A DNA stretch of 37,179 nucleotides from Pedobacter psychroterrae (lineage in GTDB: Bacteria; Bacteroidota; Bacteroidia; Sphingobacteriales; Sphingobacteriaceae). The stretch spans positions 1 through 37,179 of the forward strand of contig NZ_SJSL01000012.1 in assembly GCF_004331695.1 (NCBI RefSeq), written 5' to 3'. Made by a program: the position numbers and the translations under genes. Every line of letters begins with the position of its first letter. Positions within the stretch are counted from its first letter, which is position 1. The notes under the pieces are model-generated. The model saw only the letters and a list, made by a program, of their open reading frames with translations. It had not been told where the DNA came from and searched no databases. Below, piece by piece: positions 16,001 through 23,801 of the stretch.

Positions 16001-19000
16001 ATGTTCATGAAGCTATACTGGACTACCCCGCTTGCATCTGTCACCAGCGTAGTGTCTAGTATTTCAATTTTTGTCTGTGGAAGTGCTACCATCACGCCAT
16101 TTTTATTTCCGCGAACGATAAACCTGATGCGGTGTTCCCTGGTGATAAGCCTTCGTTCATAGATCTTCGCATTTTCTGCTTCAGTCATATAATTGATCGC
16201 AAGGGTATCATTAAAGTATTTCAGGTCATTGGGAATGATGATCAGCCTGGCCCCGGTATTCATAGGTGTGTAGGCCACAAATGATTGTTTACAGGTACTT
16301 GTCAGGTAATTTGTAAATGCGGTATGTGATACATTGCTCAGGTTAAATGATTTGATATTTCCACCTATCGGGGTCACTCCAATACCGGTCTTCCCCATCT
16401 TCGTACCTCCACCCTTGCTGGGTTCAGCATAGTCCAGACTGCAATCGCCTGTAGTTTCCTGTATAAAATCCAGCGCCTGGATTTTATACAGCGAAGGTAT
16501 GTGTTCGTTTTTTGCATTAACCACATAACCTTTTAAAGACGCCGCAGGAGTGAAGTAATAATTGGCAAAGAACTTTTGCCCTTTTTTCATAATACCTACC
16601 GGAAATCTGTATTCATTGTTTTCAGTATTGTCACTTGTATTTGTAGGCGTATAACCATCTACAGATATGGTAACCGTAGCCCCATTTGATAATAAACCTG
16701 ATTTATAGTAAAAATATCCATCCGGGCTGACGTTGGCAGTAAAGCTGGAGGTAGCGGTCTCTATTCTTACAAAAGCAGCCTGTATCCCTTTAGTACCTAC
16801 ACTGTTCAGGATCCTTCCGGCAATCACAGGTTCATCAGGTGCAAGAATCAGGTTTACCGGAAACTCTTCTTCCTGAAAATCACTATTGAAAAGAAAGTCT
16901 TTGTACAGTGCCTTTATTTTATCCACCTCATTGTCTTTAAACTGGAAGTTGATCGCTGTCTGATCAGCTATATAAGACGAACTGTTGTTCGCTTCTTTAC
17001 CTATCACGGCTTTTAACGTATATGGCTTATTTCTAAGTAAATGTGTAAATATTACTCCTTCAGGATTAGTGACACGCTGATCAAGTAGTTTGACATCATT
17101 CTTTTGCGGATACAAAACAGGCTCCCCTTCACCCACGATACCATATGTTTCTGCCTCACGGTATACCTGTACCGGGATATTATCTACTGTCGGGTCGTTG
17201 TCGTTCTTTTTATACTCATCGCCTTTATATACTTTGGACTTCACCCTCATTGTCCTTACCGTGCTGTAAAGCATACCCACATCCAGTGTTTGCAGGGGGT
17301 TGATCTCTATGTTATCATCCGGACTACAAAACAAATCCGAATCCTCAACCACCAACCTGTAAACCACCTTGGCTGTACATGGTGAAGGCGAGGTGATCAC
17401 TTTTGGATCGGCCAATGCTACTTCCTGCTCTGCAAGCAAATTGGGACCGCCGGTATTTGTTTTAACATTTTTTTTGATGCCTTGCTGTACCTGCGTAGCG
17501 ACATTGGTTACTTTCACATCTCTTACATCATATCCTCCATAGCCATTGCTCTGGTTACTTCCGGTGATACCTTGTGTGACATCTATTGTTTCCGCCACTC
17601 CAAACTTCTCTACCGGGTTGACCACAGGATTAGTAGCATCTTCAAGCAAACGCTTGATAAGCTCCGCTCTTGCCTTATCAGCTGCGTCTTTGTCACCCAA
17701 TAGCGATGCCATATACAAATCTCTTACTGTTTCTTTATCATTATTGGTATTTGGAACTTCAATCACCGGATAAGGCAGTACAAAATTATAATAGTTGTCT
17801 GATACAAATACAGAATCCCACACGGCTACCTTAGGGAATACAAAGGAGCCGTCTGCCTGGGTGGTGGTCACATCTATAGCCTTGTCATCGGCACCATTTA
17901 AATAACCCTCCAGCTTTTTGTCCTTCTGATCAGACATTCTGTATTCGTTATTCTTATCTACCTGCGTTAGCGAGTTCATTTTCGATACTGGTAAAGCATA
18001 AGTCTTATTGCTGCTTGTCTCCTGCAGTACTATAAAAGCCTGAAGTTTCACCTTTTTGCCGGCCAAAGGTTTGGCACCACCTACTCCATCATTATATTTA
18101 TACAGTAACCTCCCTTTCACAGTTGCCGCCGGGGCTTCAACCACATTCCAGTTCAGTTTTTTCTCTACTTCGTAAGTCTGTTTACCGGCACTTTTAAAAC
18201 TGTCAAAGTGCTTATTTGGTGCCACACTTTCCGGCTGAAAATTAAATGGCTCATCCATTACTATCTTTGAAAGACTATCGTATACCCTTATTTTGTACAG
18301 GTCATTGGCGTCAATTGCACACAAGAGGCGGTCAAAACTAATGATGGATTCATAAGGCTTATTAGGCACATTCACTACTTTCCCTTTCCCCCGTGCTACC
18401 AAAACTTCATTCATTTTCAGCATATTATCTTTTGACAGGGAAATAGTCAAGGAAGTATCCTGCCCTTCATATCTAGGAATATTCAGTCCCTTCTGAACCC
18501 GGTATATCACCACATTAAGGCCTTTTGGAGCCTCTGAAACACCTGGTTTATCAGTTGGAAAATAAGGCTGATATCCTTTCGTGATGTGCAGATTGAGCTT
18601 ATAGCTATAAACGGTTGAAACAAACTCACCTACATTCCAGGCATTGTTAGTTGAGTCTATTTCAATCACTTTCTCTGGACTATTATAATATTTATTGCCT
18701 GTATGTTCAATTTTATAATAGGCTACCGTATTCTCAGGCATTACCAATACCGGTACCTTAATTTCAAACCGCCCATCCTTTTCCGGCCACACTGCCCAGC
18801 GATACCTTTCCGTCGGATAAATTGCTGATGGATTTATATTGTCTTTTATGACCTTGCCTGCTTTATCCAGCTGACGGAAATATTTCGTTAGTTGAAATGG
18901 TCCCGACAAGGGGTACAGCTGAGGGTATTTCTCAAATTTGTACTTCACGGTTCCCGCCAGGGTAATGTATTTCTGTCCAGCCAGGGTGTCTCCAATCTTT

Positions 19001-20358
19001 TTGTAGATAAACATCCCTGTCCTGCTTTCGCCAACCAGTACGTTATAATCAGTCAATGAAGGCCTGGCTGCAGGAAGTTCGGCTCCGGTTTTTTCAGATT
19101 TCATCGTTTTCAGACCCGACAAAATCTTAACGGCATAAGCCCTAACTGTAAAATCGTAGGCCCTCCCGCTGACGAATAATGAAGGCTTTCCTGCTTTTTC
19201 GGAATAATAAAACCCATCCAGCGCCTCCCTCGTATCAACGATGTTCTTGGTAAGCTTATCTTTGACCTCTATCACATATTTGTACGGCACATGCTCTTTC
19301 TTCACTAAGGGATTGCTAAATATTGAAGCCTTAGCAATTGCTATCCCGGTATTGACAGCACTCACATCCTCATCTGTATTCAGAAGTTTCCACCTCAGGT
19401 ACAGTGCATATTTGTTATTGACTTCTATGGTTTTATTGGCATTGTCCGGACTCGGAAGCAGTATTTTAATCTCTTGAAGATTACTCACCAATGGTACTAC
19501 CGGTGCGGCATAAGTAAACACACTGGCCGCACTGTAGCCGTTGTTCTTAAATACGATCTTACCGGTGGGATCTATGGCCCGCACTCTCCATGCGTACTTG
19601 CTACCCGGAGTCAAAGCCAGGTTACTGATGCTATAAGGGTAACTAAAGCCGTTGACGGTTTGTGAAAGCAAAGGGAAAGAGCTTTCATCCAGTACCTGAT
19701 TGGGATCTTTAAATACCCTGTCAGGCAATAACGCCATTTGAATATTATATTGAATATTACCGCTTACCGTACTCATCCAGTTAAAATTGAGGTATTGTGG
19801 ATTGATCACTTCTACATTTGCGGCATTGGCCGGTGATACCAGCACAGGTGCATCGGGATAAGTGATGCTCATACTGGTACATCCAAGCGGCGCATTTGAC
19901 GAAAGCAGCTGGGCTGTAGCATAATCCAATGCTTGTATGCAAAAGCTGTAATTCCCTTCAGGGATCCGCGAGGTCTGAATGATCTTTGCTTTATCTACAC
20001 CATAAACATTGAGCGTATTCAGGTCAAAAATATCTTTAAGTACCAATCCGTTTAACTGCTTTACCTCATTTGGATTTAATATGATGGGCTGCAGCGGCAC
20101 ATAGTTGGATTTTGTAGTAATCTTCACTCCATTATCTCCCTGCAGTTGCCCCGCCAGTTTTATTCGTTGCGGTGTATTGGTCATGTTTTGTACAGTCAGC
20201 AGTACCTTTGATGCATTTGAGCCTGAATAGTCTGAGTAATACGGACTATAAGGAGGCACAATATTTACAGTGATATTTATCACATTGGCTCCCTGACCGA
20301 GCACAATTTTGCCTGTAAAAACAAAGGCGATCAGTAATAATATATAGAGCTTCTTCAT
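13009..20358 (-). CDS. Giant secreted TANFOR-type protein, 2449 aa
   Basis: A 2449-residue exported protein with a signal peptide ending in VLGQ. Residues ~22-170 resemble the TANFOR domain described from Tannerella forsythia (start NITVNIVPPYSPYYSDYSG, later NYVPLQPIILNPNEVKQLNG); this match is from memory. An FN3-like domain follows at ~170-275. Two carboxypeptidase-regulatory-like beta domains are visible near 1174-1240 (PVIAGRILNSVGTKGIQAAFV) and 1493-1545 (VQGQVLLNGEPLPRAVVYVDD). The remaining C-terminal ~800 residues are beta-rich, with long stretches such as GEAEIAMGGNGFYLMAAGDVDFG that I cannot assign. No enzyme motif or membrane anchor is seen. It starts 18 bases after the beta-barrel gene, so it is probably translated from the same message. 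Likely a large surface structure or adhesin. Confidence 0.82.
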   Translation of the reverse strand: MKKLYILLLIAFVFTGKIVLGQGANVINITVNIVPPYSPYYSDYSGSNASKVLLTVQNMTNTPQRIKLAGQLQGDNGVKITTKSNYVPLQPIILNPNEVKQLNGLVLKDIFDLNTLNVYGVDKAKIIQTSRIPEGNYSFCIQALDYATAQLLSSNAPLGCTSMSITYPDAPVLVSPANAANVEVINPQYLNFNWMSTVSGNIQYNIQMALLPDRVFKDPNQVLDESSFPLLSQTVNGFSYPYSISNLALTPGSKYAWRVRAIDPTGKIVFKNNGYSAASVFTYAAPVVPLVSNLQEIKILLPSPDNANKTIEVNNKYALYLRWKLLNTDEDVSAVNTGIAIAKASIFSNPLVKKEHVPYKYVIEVKDKLTKNIVDTREALDGFYYSEKAGKPSLFVSGRAYDFTVRAYAVKILSGLKTMKSEKTGAELPAARPSLTDYNVLVGESRTGMFIYKKIGDTLAGQKYITLAGTVKYKFEKYPQLYPLSGPFQLTKYFRQLDKAGKVIKDNINPSAIYPTERYRWAVWPEKDGRFEIKVPVLVMPENTVAYYKIEHTGNKYYNSPEKVIEIDSTNNAWNVGEFVSTVYSYKLNLHITKGYQPYFPTDKPGVSEAPKGLNVVIYRVQKGLNIPRYEGQDTSLTISLSKDNMLKMNEVLVARGKGKVVNVPNKPYESIISFDRLLCAIDANDLYKIRVYDSLSKIVMDEPFNFQPESVAPNKHFDSFKSAGKQTYEVEKKLNWNVVEAPAATVKGRLLYKYNDGVGGAKPLAGKKVKLQAFIVLQETSSNKTYALPVSKMNSLTQVDKNNEYRMSDQKDKKLEGYLNGADDKAIDVTTTQADGSFVFPKVAVWDSVFVSDNYYNFVLPYPVIEVPNTNNDKETVRDLYMASLLGDKDAADKARAELIKRLLEDATNPVVNPVEKFGVAETIDVTQGITGSNQSNGYGGYDVRDVKVTNVATQVQQGIKKNVKTNTGGPNLLAEQEVALADPKVITSPSPCTAKVVYRLVVEDSDLFCSPDDNIEINPLQTLDVGMLYSTVRTMRVKSKVYKGDEYKKNDNDPTVDNIPVQVYREAETYGIVGEGEPVLYPQKNDVKLLDQRVTNPEGVIFTHLLRNKPYTLKAVIGKEANNSSSYIADQTAINFQFKDNEVDKIKALYKDFLFNSDFQEEEFPVNLILAPDEPVIAGRILNSVGTKGIQAAFVRIETATSSFTANVSPDGYFYYKSGLLSNGATVTISVDGYTPTNTSDNTENNEYRFPVGIMKKGQKFFANYYFTPAASLKGYVVNAKNEHIPSLYKIQALDFIQETTGDCSLDYAEPSKGGGTKMGKTGIGVTPIGGNIKSFNLSNVSHTAFTNYLTSTCKQSFVAYTPMNTGARLIIIPNDLKYFNDTLAINYMTEAENAKIYERRLITREHRIRFIVRGNKNGVMVALPQTKIEILDTTLVTDASGVVQYSFMNISEENFTVRVKPKNEDFIAREFTFTNKETKKFVNQFLDMDMGVMVQGQVLLNGEPLPRAVVYVDDNRFALPVTQIADGNGRYMLTGIKPTRVGQQTYQVTITASAPEGRAATERGTILAQKQSINPEQTVTANFDLQQVDGVNLTTLLGYNVILEAAIETNRGFVITGEIDLANAKGDFQLPNPEMRLGFVNLPVVSAGRDNNGLHYVVPENKLVPLDGVQFKARFKESYNALIMGVDGSPIALQNVDGRNGALQISAKIVDNSFDFPSTYLSFSGTEFYFAPKTKSTSPDGTVNEIDTYSNTFSGFGTKKQTEPLSYHFTNQYKQGINFGLLNFPATSSPADTYFANGKIRLLPVIKPSGINTLNSQPLSISLPEVLIDKSSVSKINGTTPLEFKLGDKWTIYVPKWEFSTEEGGIVALKGSNNQIRTGALDIPFDKFRLRNDILLIDSARLNSIKLGNIVNLNVVPGTQSTFGIDSKIGVISGQHYILRMLGQGNKPAGTLNNLQGFKEDLEISAVTLVSNGEQYVDFAPNSKTINAFGFVKFQPLMLESTNTSFAVLGNVDLGIPRLQTFYGGFRYTGPNTVTPDFKGVKFDIGKGYVVFESPVNKSNKFDNLKTITDNELKMYGKVYEPNNQLDSIGVLLTHTPTSTTIGQNGPASFSYPGKTPAETVNMDVTNTTTKVDGGDWDYLTFTGKMRTSGKPMAGFDGENPMPFKVYGEVSCDDGELKVSGMSTPFGSMRLVFNWAKKELIGNLQMENMNLGGVSMTGEAEIAMGGNGFYLMAAGDVDFGIPPFSPVRAGVLLGKYNDISMDVLKRTMQFNRNKELPICAAANQPYNLIGLLVSGRKDLFKPLNEQIDLPPLLPLLSVSLAAEVGVDASIFVNFDAAPAITLAVGAFGEVSVAASSITGTSASGRVSVDVKSRFAYVYGKAFTASLMAGLNLSYTVVQKIPLMDDIRKSGEFNLSAEARFTTSPANVSFDLSTNKAAVNNCAEVKQ

Positions 20359-20376
20359 AGGGTCTGTTTTTATAGG

Positions 20377-22062
20377 TTAAAAAGAGTGCGACAGGCTTAG
20401 GCTGCTTCTCAGCTCATTGAATGAGGGCAGGGTAGCATCTTTTGATTTACTTTTTAAATAGTTGAGCGATACATTGGCTGCATTTCTTTTGCTGATCCGG
20501 TAAGATCCGTTGAGATTTCCGTTCATCACATTACCTGCATCCTTGTCATTGTTCTGCTGCTGCTGGTAGCTTATTGATGCATTGAGTCCATATTTACCTT
20601 TACTAAACTGTTTATCTACACCTATAGAAGGGCCATAAAATATGGTCTTACCAAATGAAACATCAGCGATTGTATAATTTATATTGGCGTTAACCCCAAA
20701 AGCATAAGGTAAAAAGCCCAGTTGGTAAGAAAAATTCAGTGTCTTACTGTCAGACTCCGTCTGCGCCGCTGTAAAAGTGTTCAGGTCTACCAGCGACTGT
20801 ACATTTCCAACCAGTACGAATCCTTGTGAAATGGTCTGACCGGTTATGTTATACCGTAGCATCGCATTGATGTTGTGATTGGTACGTGCTACTCTCAGGG
20901 TATCAATGATTGGGTTCAGTCCCCTGTCTTGTGTAATGCCATAATTGGAATAGCGGAGGTCTAGGCCATAAGCTGGCTTATTGTACGACAAATTAAGTGA
21001 CCCAATTTTTCTGTTAGACTGATAGGCCCTATCTTTAAGGATGTTATCGTTTTGCAGACCGGCACTGCCATTCAACTGCACCTGTCCTTTCCATAACCTG
21101 AGCCCCCCTTCTACGGTATAGTTCTGCACATCCGTTTCGAAATAATACGCACCCATAGACTTGTAATCAGGATCTACCCGTCTGTACCTAAGCAAAACAT
21201 TATAGTTGCTGCCCTGATATCCCAGGCTTGTCTGACCGGCAGCAAGCAATTGCGTAGAGGTATTTAGTGTTACCAGTTTCCTAATGAGCTCCACTTTTTT
21301 TAGCTGTATATTAGGTACGGTATCTGACAGCCTGTCGTTGGTATAAATGCTGCCTGATACATCCATGTCAAAAAGCAGGCGCTTAAAGAATGTGAACTTA
21401 CTGGAGATCCCCGCCACGAGGTTTTCAGCTGGTTTAAGTCCGCTTGACAACGACGGTTTATTGATAGATGCCGGATCATCTTTGGCATTTAGAAAGATCA
21501 GGTCTACATGGTTTACATCCGATCCCAGGCCAATCTTTGCGCTGTAGCCTGTCCGGCGGTATGCCGGGGTCTGACCGAATGAATTCGCCAGTGTGGGATC
21601 TTCCTCTATGGCCTTATTAAATCTTCCATAAATAAAACCGAACCTTAGCTTACCTGGATTAAGTTCTACCCCTCCTCCCAAAAAGGTGTGTCCTGCTAGT
21701 GTAAAAGGAGAGAATTCAAGGTTCTGCCAGCCGGCGTGCAGGGTAGCCCATTTATAAGTCGGACTAATGCCGTACTGGTTAAACGGCTGCCGGAATCCCC
21801 TCTGCTGATCACTCACAACTACACTAAAGGGAAATGCTACGCCATAAACACTCATTGTGGGCGCACCATTAAACAAGTAAGAGAATGCACGCTGCCTTGC
21901 CGGGATGCCATTTGAACTATAGGTACCAATACCTATGCCTAATGTTCCGTTGACGGTAAATGGCTTTGCTTTGATCAGCTGTTCTACATCCTGCGCTGAC
22001 AGGTAGCTAACATCTGCCATCATTAAAAATGACAGCACAACAAACAGGGATAAGTTTTTCAT
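20377..22062 (-). CDS. Outer-membrane beta-barrel protein, unknown
   Basis: A 561-residue protein with a signal peptide of about 23 residues ending in LSAQ. The mature protein is an alternation of amphipathic strands with many aromatic residues and ends in SLSHSF, a C-terminal Phe as in BAM-inserted barrels. Strand-like runs such as YGLNASISYQQQQ and NAANVSLNYLKSK support a barrel of many strands. No specific family is recognised; there is no TonB box or plug domain in view. It lies between the collagen-like lipoprotein gene (65 bases upstream, with a stem-loop between) and the giant TANFOR gene (18 bases downstream). It may anchor or export the giant protein; this is inference. Confidence 0.75.
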   Translation of the reverse strand: MKNLSLFVVLSFLMMADVSYLSAQDVEQLIKAKPFTVNGTLGIGIGTYSSNGIPARQRAFSYLFNGAPTMSVYGVAFPFSVVVSDQQRGFRQPFNQYGISPTYKWATLHAGWQNLEFSPFTLAGHTFLGGGVELNPGKLRFGFIYGRFNKAIEEDPTLANSFGQTPAYRRTGYSAKIGLGSDVNHVDLIFLNAKDDPASINKPSLSSGLKPAENLVAGISSKFTFFKRLLFDMDVSGSIYTNDRLSDTVPNIQLKKVELIRKLVTLNTSTQLLAAGQTSLGYQGSNYNVLLRYRRVDPDYKSMGAYYFETDVQNYTVEGGLRLWKGQVQLNGSAGLQNDNILKDRAYQSNRKIGSLNLSYNKPAYGLDLRYSNYGITQDRGLNPIIDTLRVARTNHNINAMLRYNITGQTISQGFVLVGNVQSLVDLNTFTAAQTESDSKTLNFSYQLGFLPYAFGVNANINYTIADVSFGKTIFYGPSIGVDKQFSKGKYGLNASISYQQQQNNDKDAGNVMNGNLNGSYRISKRNAANVSLNYLKSKSKDATLPSFNELRSSLSLSHSF

Positions 22063-22087
22063 CAGTATATTAGTTTATCATCTATAA

Positions 22088-22117
22088 AGCTGATGTGCCG
22101 TCTCAGGCCCATCAGCT
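22088..22117 (-). terminator. Stem-loop between collagen-like and barrel genes
   Basis: AGCTGATG (22088-22095) pairs with CATCAGCT (22110-22117); after one mismatch a further GCC/GGC pairing closes a six-base loop. On the minus strand it follows the collagen-like gene stop and is followed by TTTATAGAT, a weak T tract. It could be a leaky terminator or an RNA-processing site that lowers expression of the downstream genes. Confidence 0.4.
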
Positions 22118-22126
22118 AAACTTATC

Positions 22127-23692
22127 TTAGAATTTCTTAAAGTCGCTATCCCGCAAATTGAGCCGCTGCATGGTTTTCAGCATAGGTGAACCGCCATTTC
22201 TGGTGGCACTCAATACTTCAGTGGAACTGGCCGGTGTAATCACGATCCTTACTTTATCGACCTGCAAAGGTGTATAGTCCACTTGCGCATCATGGAAAAT
22301 CCTGATTTTTGCGTCTGCCGGGTTTACACGAAGTGCATATTTATAATGGATGTTTAGCCCCATCGAATAGTCGGTATAGTTCAATTGCTTCCAGCTATAG
22401 CTTCCGGCTCCTTCGTCTTTACCGATATACACCATCACAATCCCATTTTTTACTGCTGCTACATGGGCCGCAGGAATATTGAAGACTGTAGCGGTATCAT
22501 TTCCCACACCAACTTGTTTTCTAAGTACCCTGATACTGTTTTCATAAGCCCAGCTAAAGCTCAGCCCATCGCCAGTCTCCAATGCGGTAATATTGGCATT
22601 CCCGTCGGCGCCTTTTAATGACGTCCCTGACCCCCATCCGTCCACATTTTTTGGTCCGTATAAACGGAATGTCTGTCTGTCAAGATAAAAATCACCATCT
22701 ACACCTGTATCCAGATCCGGAGCACCGAGACCAGTGAGTATTTTTGATCCATCAGCACCGTCAGCACCATCAGCACCATCGGCACCATCGGCACCATCAG
22801 CACCGTCAGCACCGTCATCTCCCGCAGGCCCCCTCAGCAGGGTTCCCGATCCCCATCCGGCTGCCGTTTTAGGCCCAAACATAGTCGCTACTAAACGGCC
22901 GAAATAAAAATCACCAACCTTGCCAAGCGCTGGATCAGGGTTATAGTCCCCGCCATAAATCACTGTACCATCTGCACCGGGCAAACCTGCAGGGCCCTGC
23001 GGACCCGCCGCACCGCGTAACAGTAAAGGTACCCCCCAGCCATCGGCATTCTTAGGTCCATATAGTAGGTAGGATGTTTTGTCTAAATAATAATCTCCGA
23101 TATTTCCGGTAGCCAAAGCAGGTGCTGTTGTGCCACTCAATGTCCTGGTGCCATCTGTACCATTCGCTCCATTCGAACCATTCGAACCATTTGCTCCATT
23201 TGCTCCAGTAGCGCCTGTGGCACCCGTAGCACCGGTTGTGCCGGTGGCACCGTTTGAACCATTGGTTCCGTTTGTGCCATCGGCTCCGTTTGTGCCATTC
23301 AAACCTGTTGCTCCGGTTGCCCCGTTAGCCCCGTTAGCCCCATTTGCTCCTGCAGCCCCGGTGGCGCCGGTGGCACCATTCGCTCCCGCAAGCCCTTGCG
23401 CACCCACTAAAGTCAGCGGAGTACCCCAGCCAGCAGCTAATTTAGGACCATACAGACTTCCTGTAGCACGGTCCAGGTAATAATCCCCTGCTACTCCTGT
23501 CGCTATATTCGGCGCCCCAGTACCGCTGTACATGATACTGCCATCTTTTCCGGCAGGACCGACAGCACCTGTTTCACCTTTTGCGCCCGACTGTCCGGCC
23601 GGTCCCTCAGGACCGGTAAGTCCTTCTGCTGTACATCCGCCAAATACGCAGCTCAATACGATCAATAAATAAAATAAGTTAATGCTTCTCAT
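22127..23692 (-). CDS. Collagen-like surface lipoprotein
   Basis: A 521-residue lipoprotein: signal peptide with lipobox FGGC, lipidated Cys20. Gly-X-Y collagen-like stretches (about 24-51, 98-181, 228-242, 289-316) alternate with four copies of a ~45-residue module (53-97, 184-228, 244-288, 318-362) with the pattern GxGD[YF]Y[LF]D...LYGPK...GWG...L. The last ~155 residues form a non-repetitive, beta-prone C-terminal domain (from ~365) that could be the binding head. Collagen regions rich in Asn, Thr, Ala and Asp, without the Pro of animal collagen, are usual in bacteria. First structural gene after the sensor kinase; 109 bases separate them. Likely a trimeric stalk on the cell surface; partner unknown. 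Confidence 0.88.
   Translation of the reverse strand: MRSINLFYLLIVLSCVFGGCTAEGLTGPEGPAGQSGAKGETGAVGPAGKDGSIMYSGTGAPNIATGVAGDYYLDRATGSLYGPKLAAGWGTPLTLVGAQGLAGANGATGATGAAGANGANGANGATGATGLNGTNGADGTNGTNGSNGATGTTGATGATGATGANGANGSNGSNGANGTDGTRTLSGTTAPALATGNIGDYYLDKTSYLLYGPKNADGWGVPLLLRGAAGPQGPAGLPGADGTVIYGGDYNPDPALGKVGDFYFGRLVATMFGPKTAAGWGSGTLLRGPAGDDGADGADGADGADGADGADGADGSKILTGLGAPDLDTGVDGDFYLDRQTFRLYGPKNVDGWGSGTSLKGADGNANITALETGDGLSFSWAYENSIRVLRKQVGVGNDTATVFNIPAAHVAAVKNGIVMVYIGKDEGAGSYSWKQLNYTDYSMGLNIHYKYALRVNPADAKIRIFHDAQVDYTPLQVDKVRIVITPASSTEVLSATRNGGSPMLKTMQRLNLRDSDFKKF
22751..22813. repeat. Seven 9-bp tandem repeats in the collagen region
   Basis: Seven units of [AG]TC[AG]GCACC in a row encode Gly-Ala-Asp on the minus strand. 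Nine-base units keep the frame, so slippage would alter stalk length without breaking the gene. Confidence 0.85.
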
Positions 23693-23801
23693 AGGTAGAT
23701 TGATTTAGTGGTCATTAATGGCATGAAGATAAAGCCACTATTCTGCCTGTTCCCTCACCAATCGATGAACGAACCTGAATAATCGTTGAAGGAAAGAAAA
23801 C

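Noticed and set aside
11008..20358. Type IX secretion sorting domain at the C-termini of the FN3 and giant proteins
   Set aside because: Neither C-terminus shows the expected short beta domain with its YPNP-like start and GK-type end.
22751..22813. CRISPR-like array
   Set aside because: Nine-base direct repeats with no spacers, coding for Gly-Ala-Asp. They are collagen repeats.
23130..23480. A 116-codon open frame on the plus strand rich in Pro-Phe-Ala-Pro
   Set aside because: It is the mirror of the Gly-X-Y repeats of the collagen-like gene on the other strand. Repeats of this kind give long antisense frames by codon bias.
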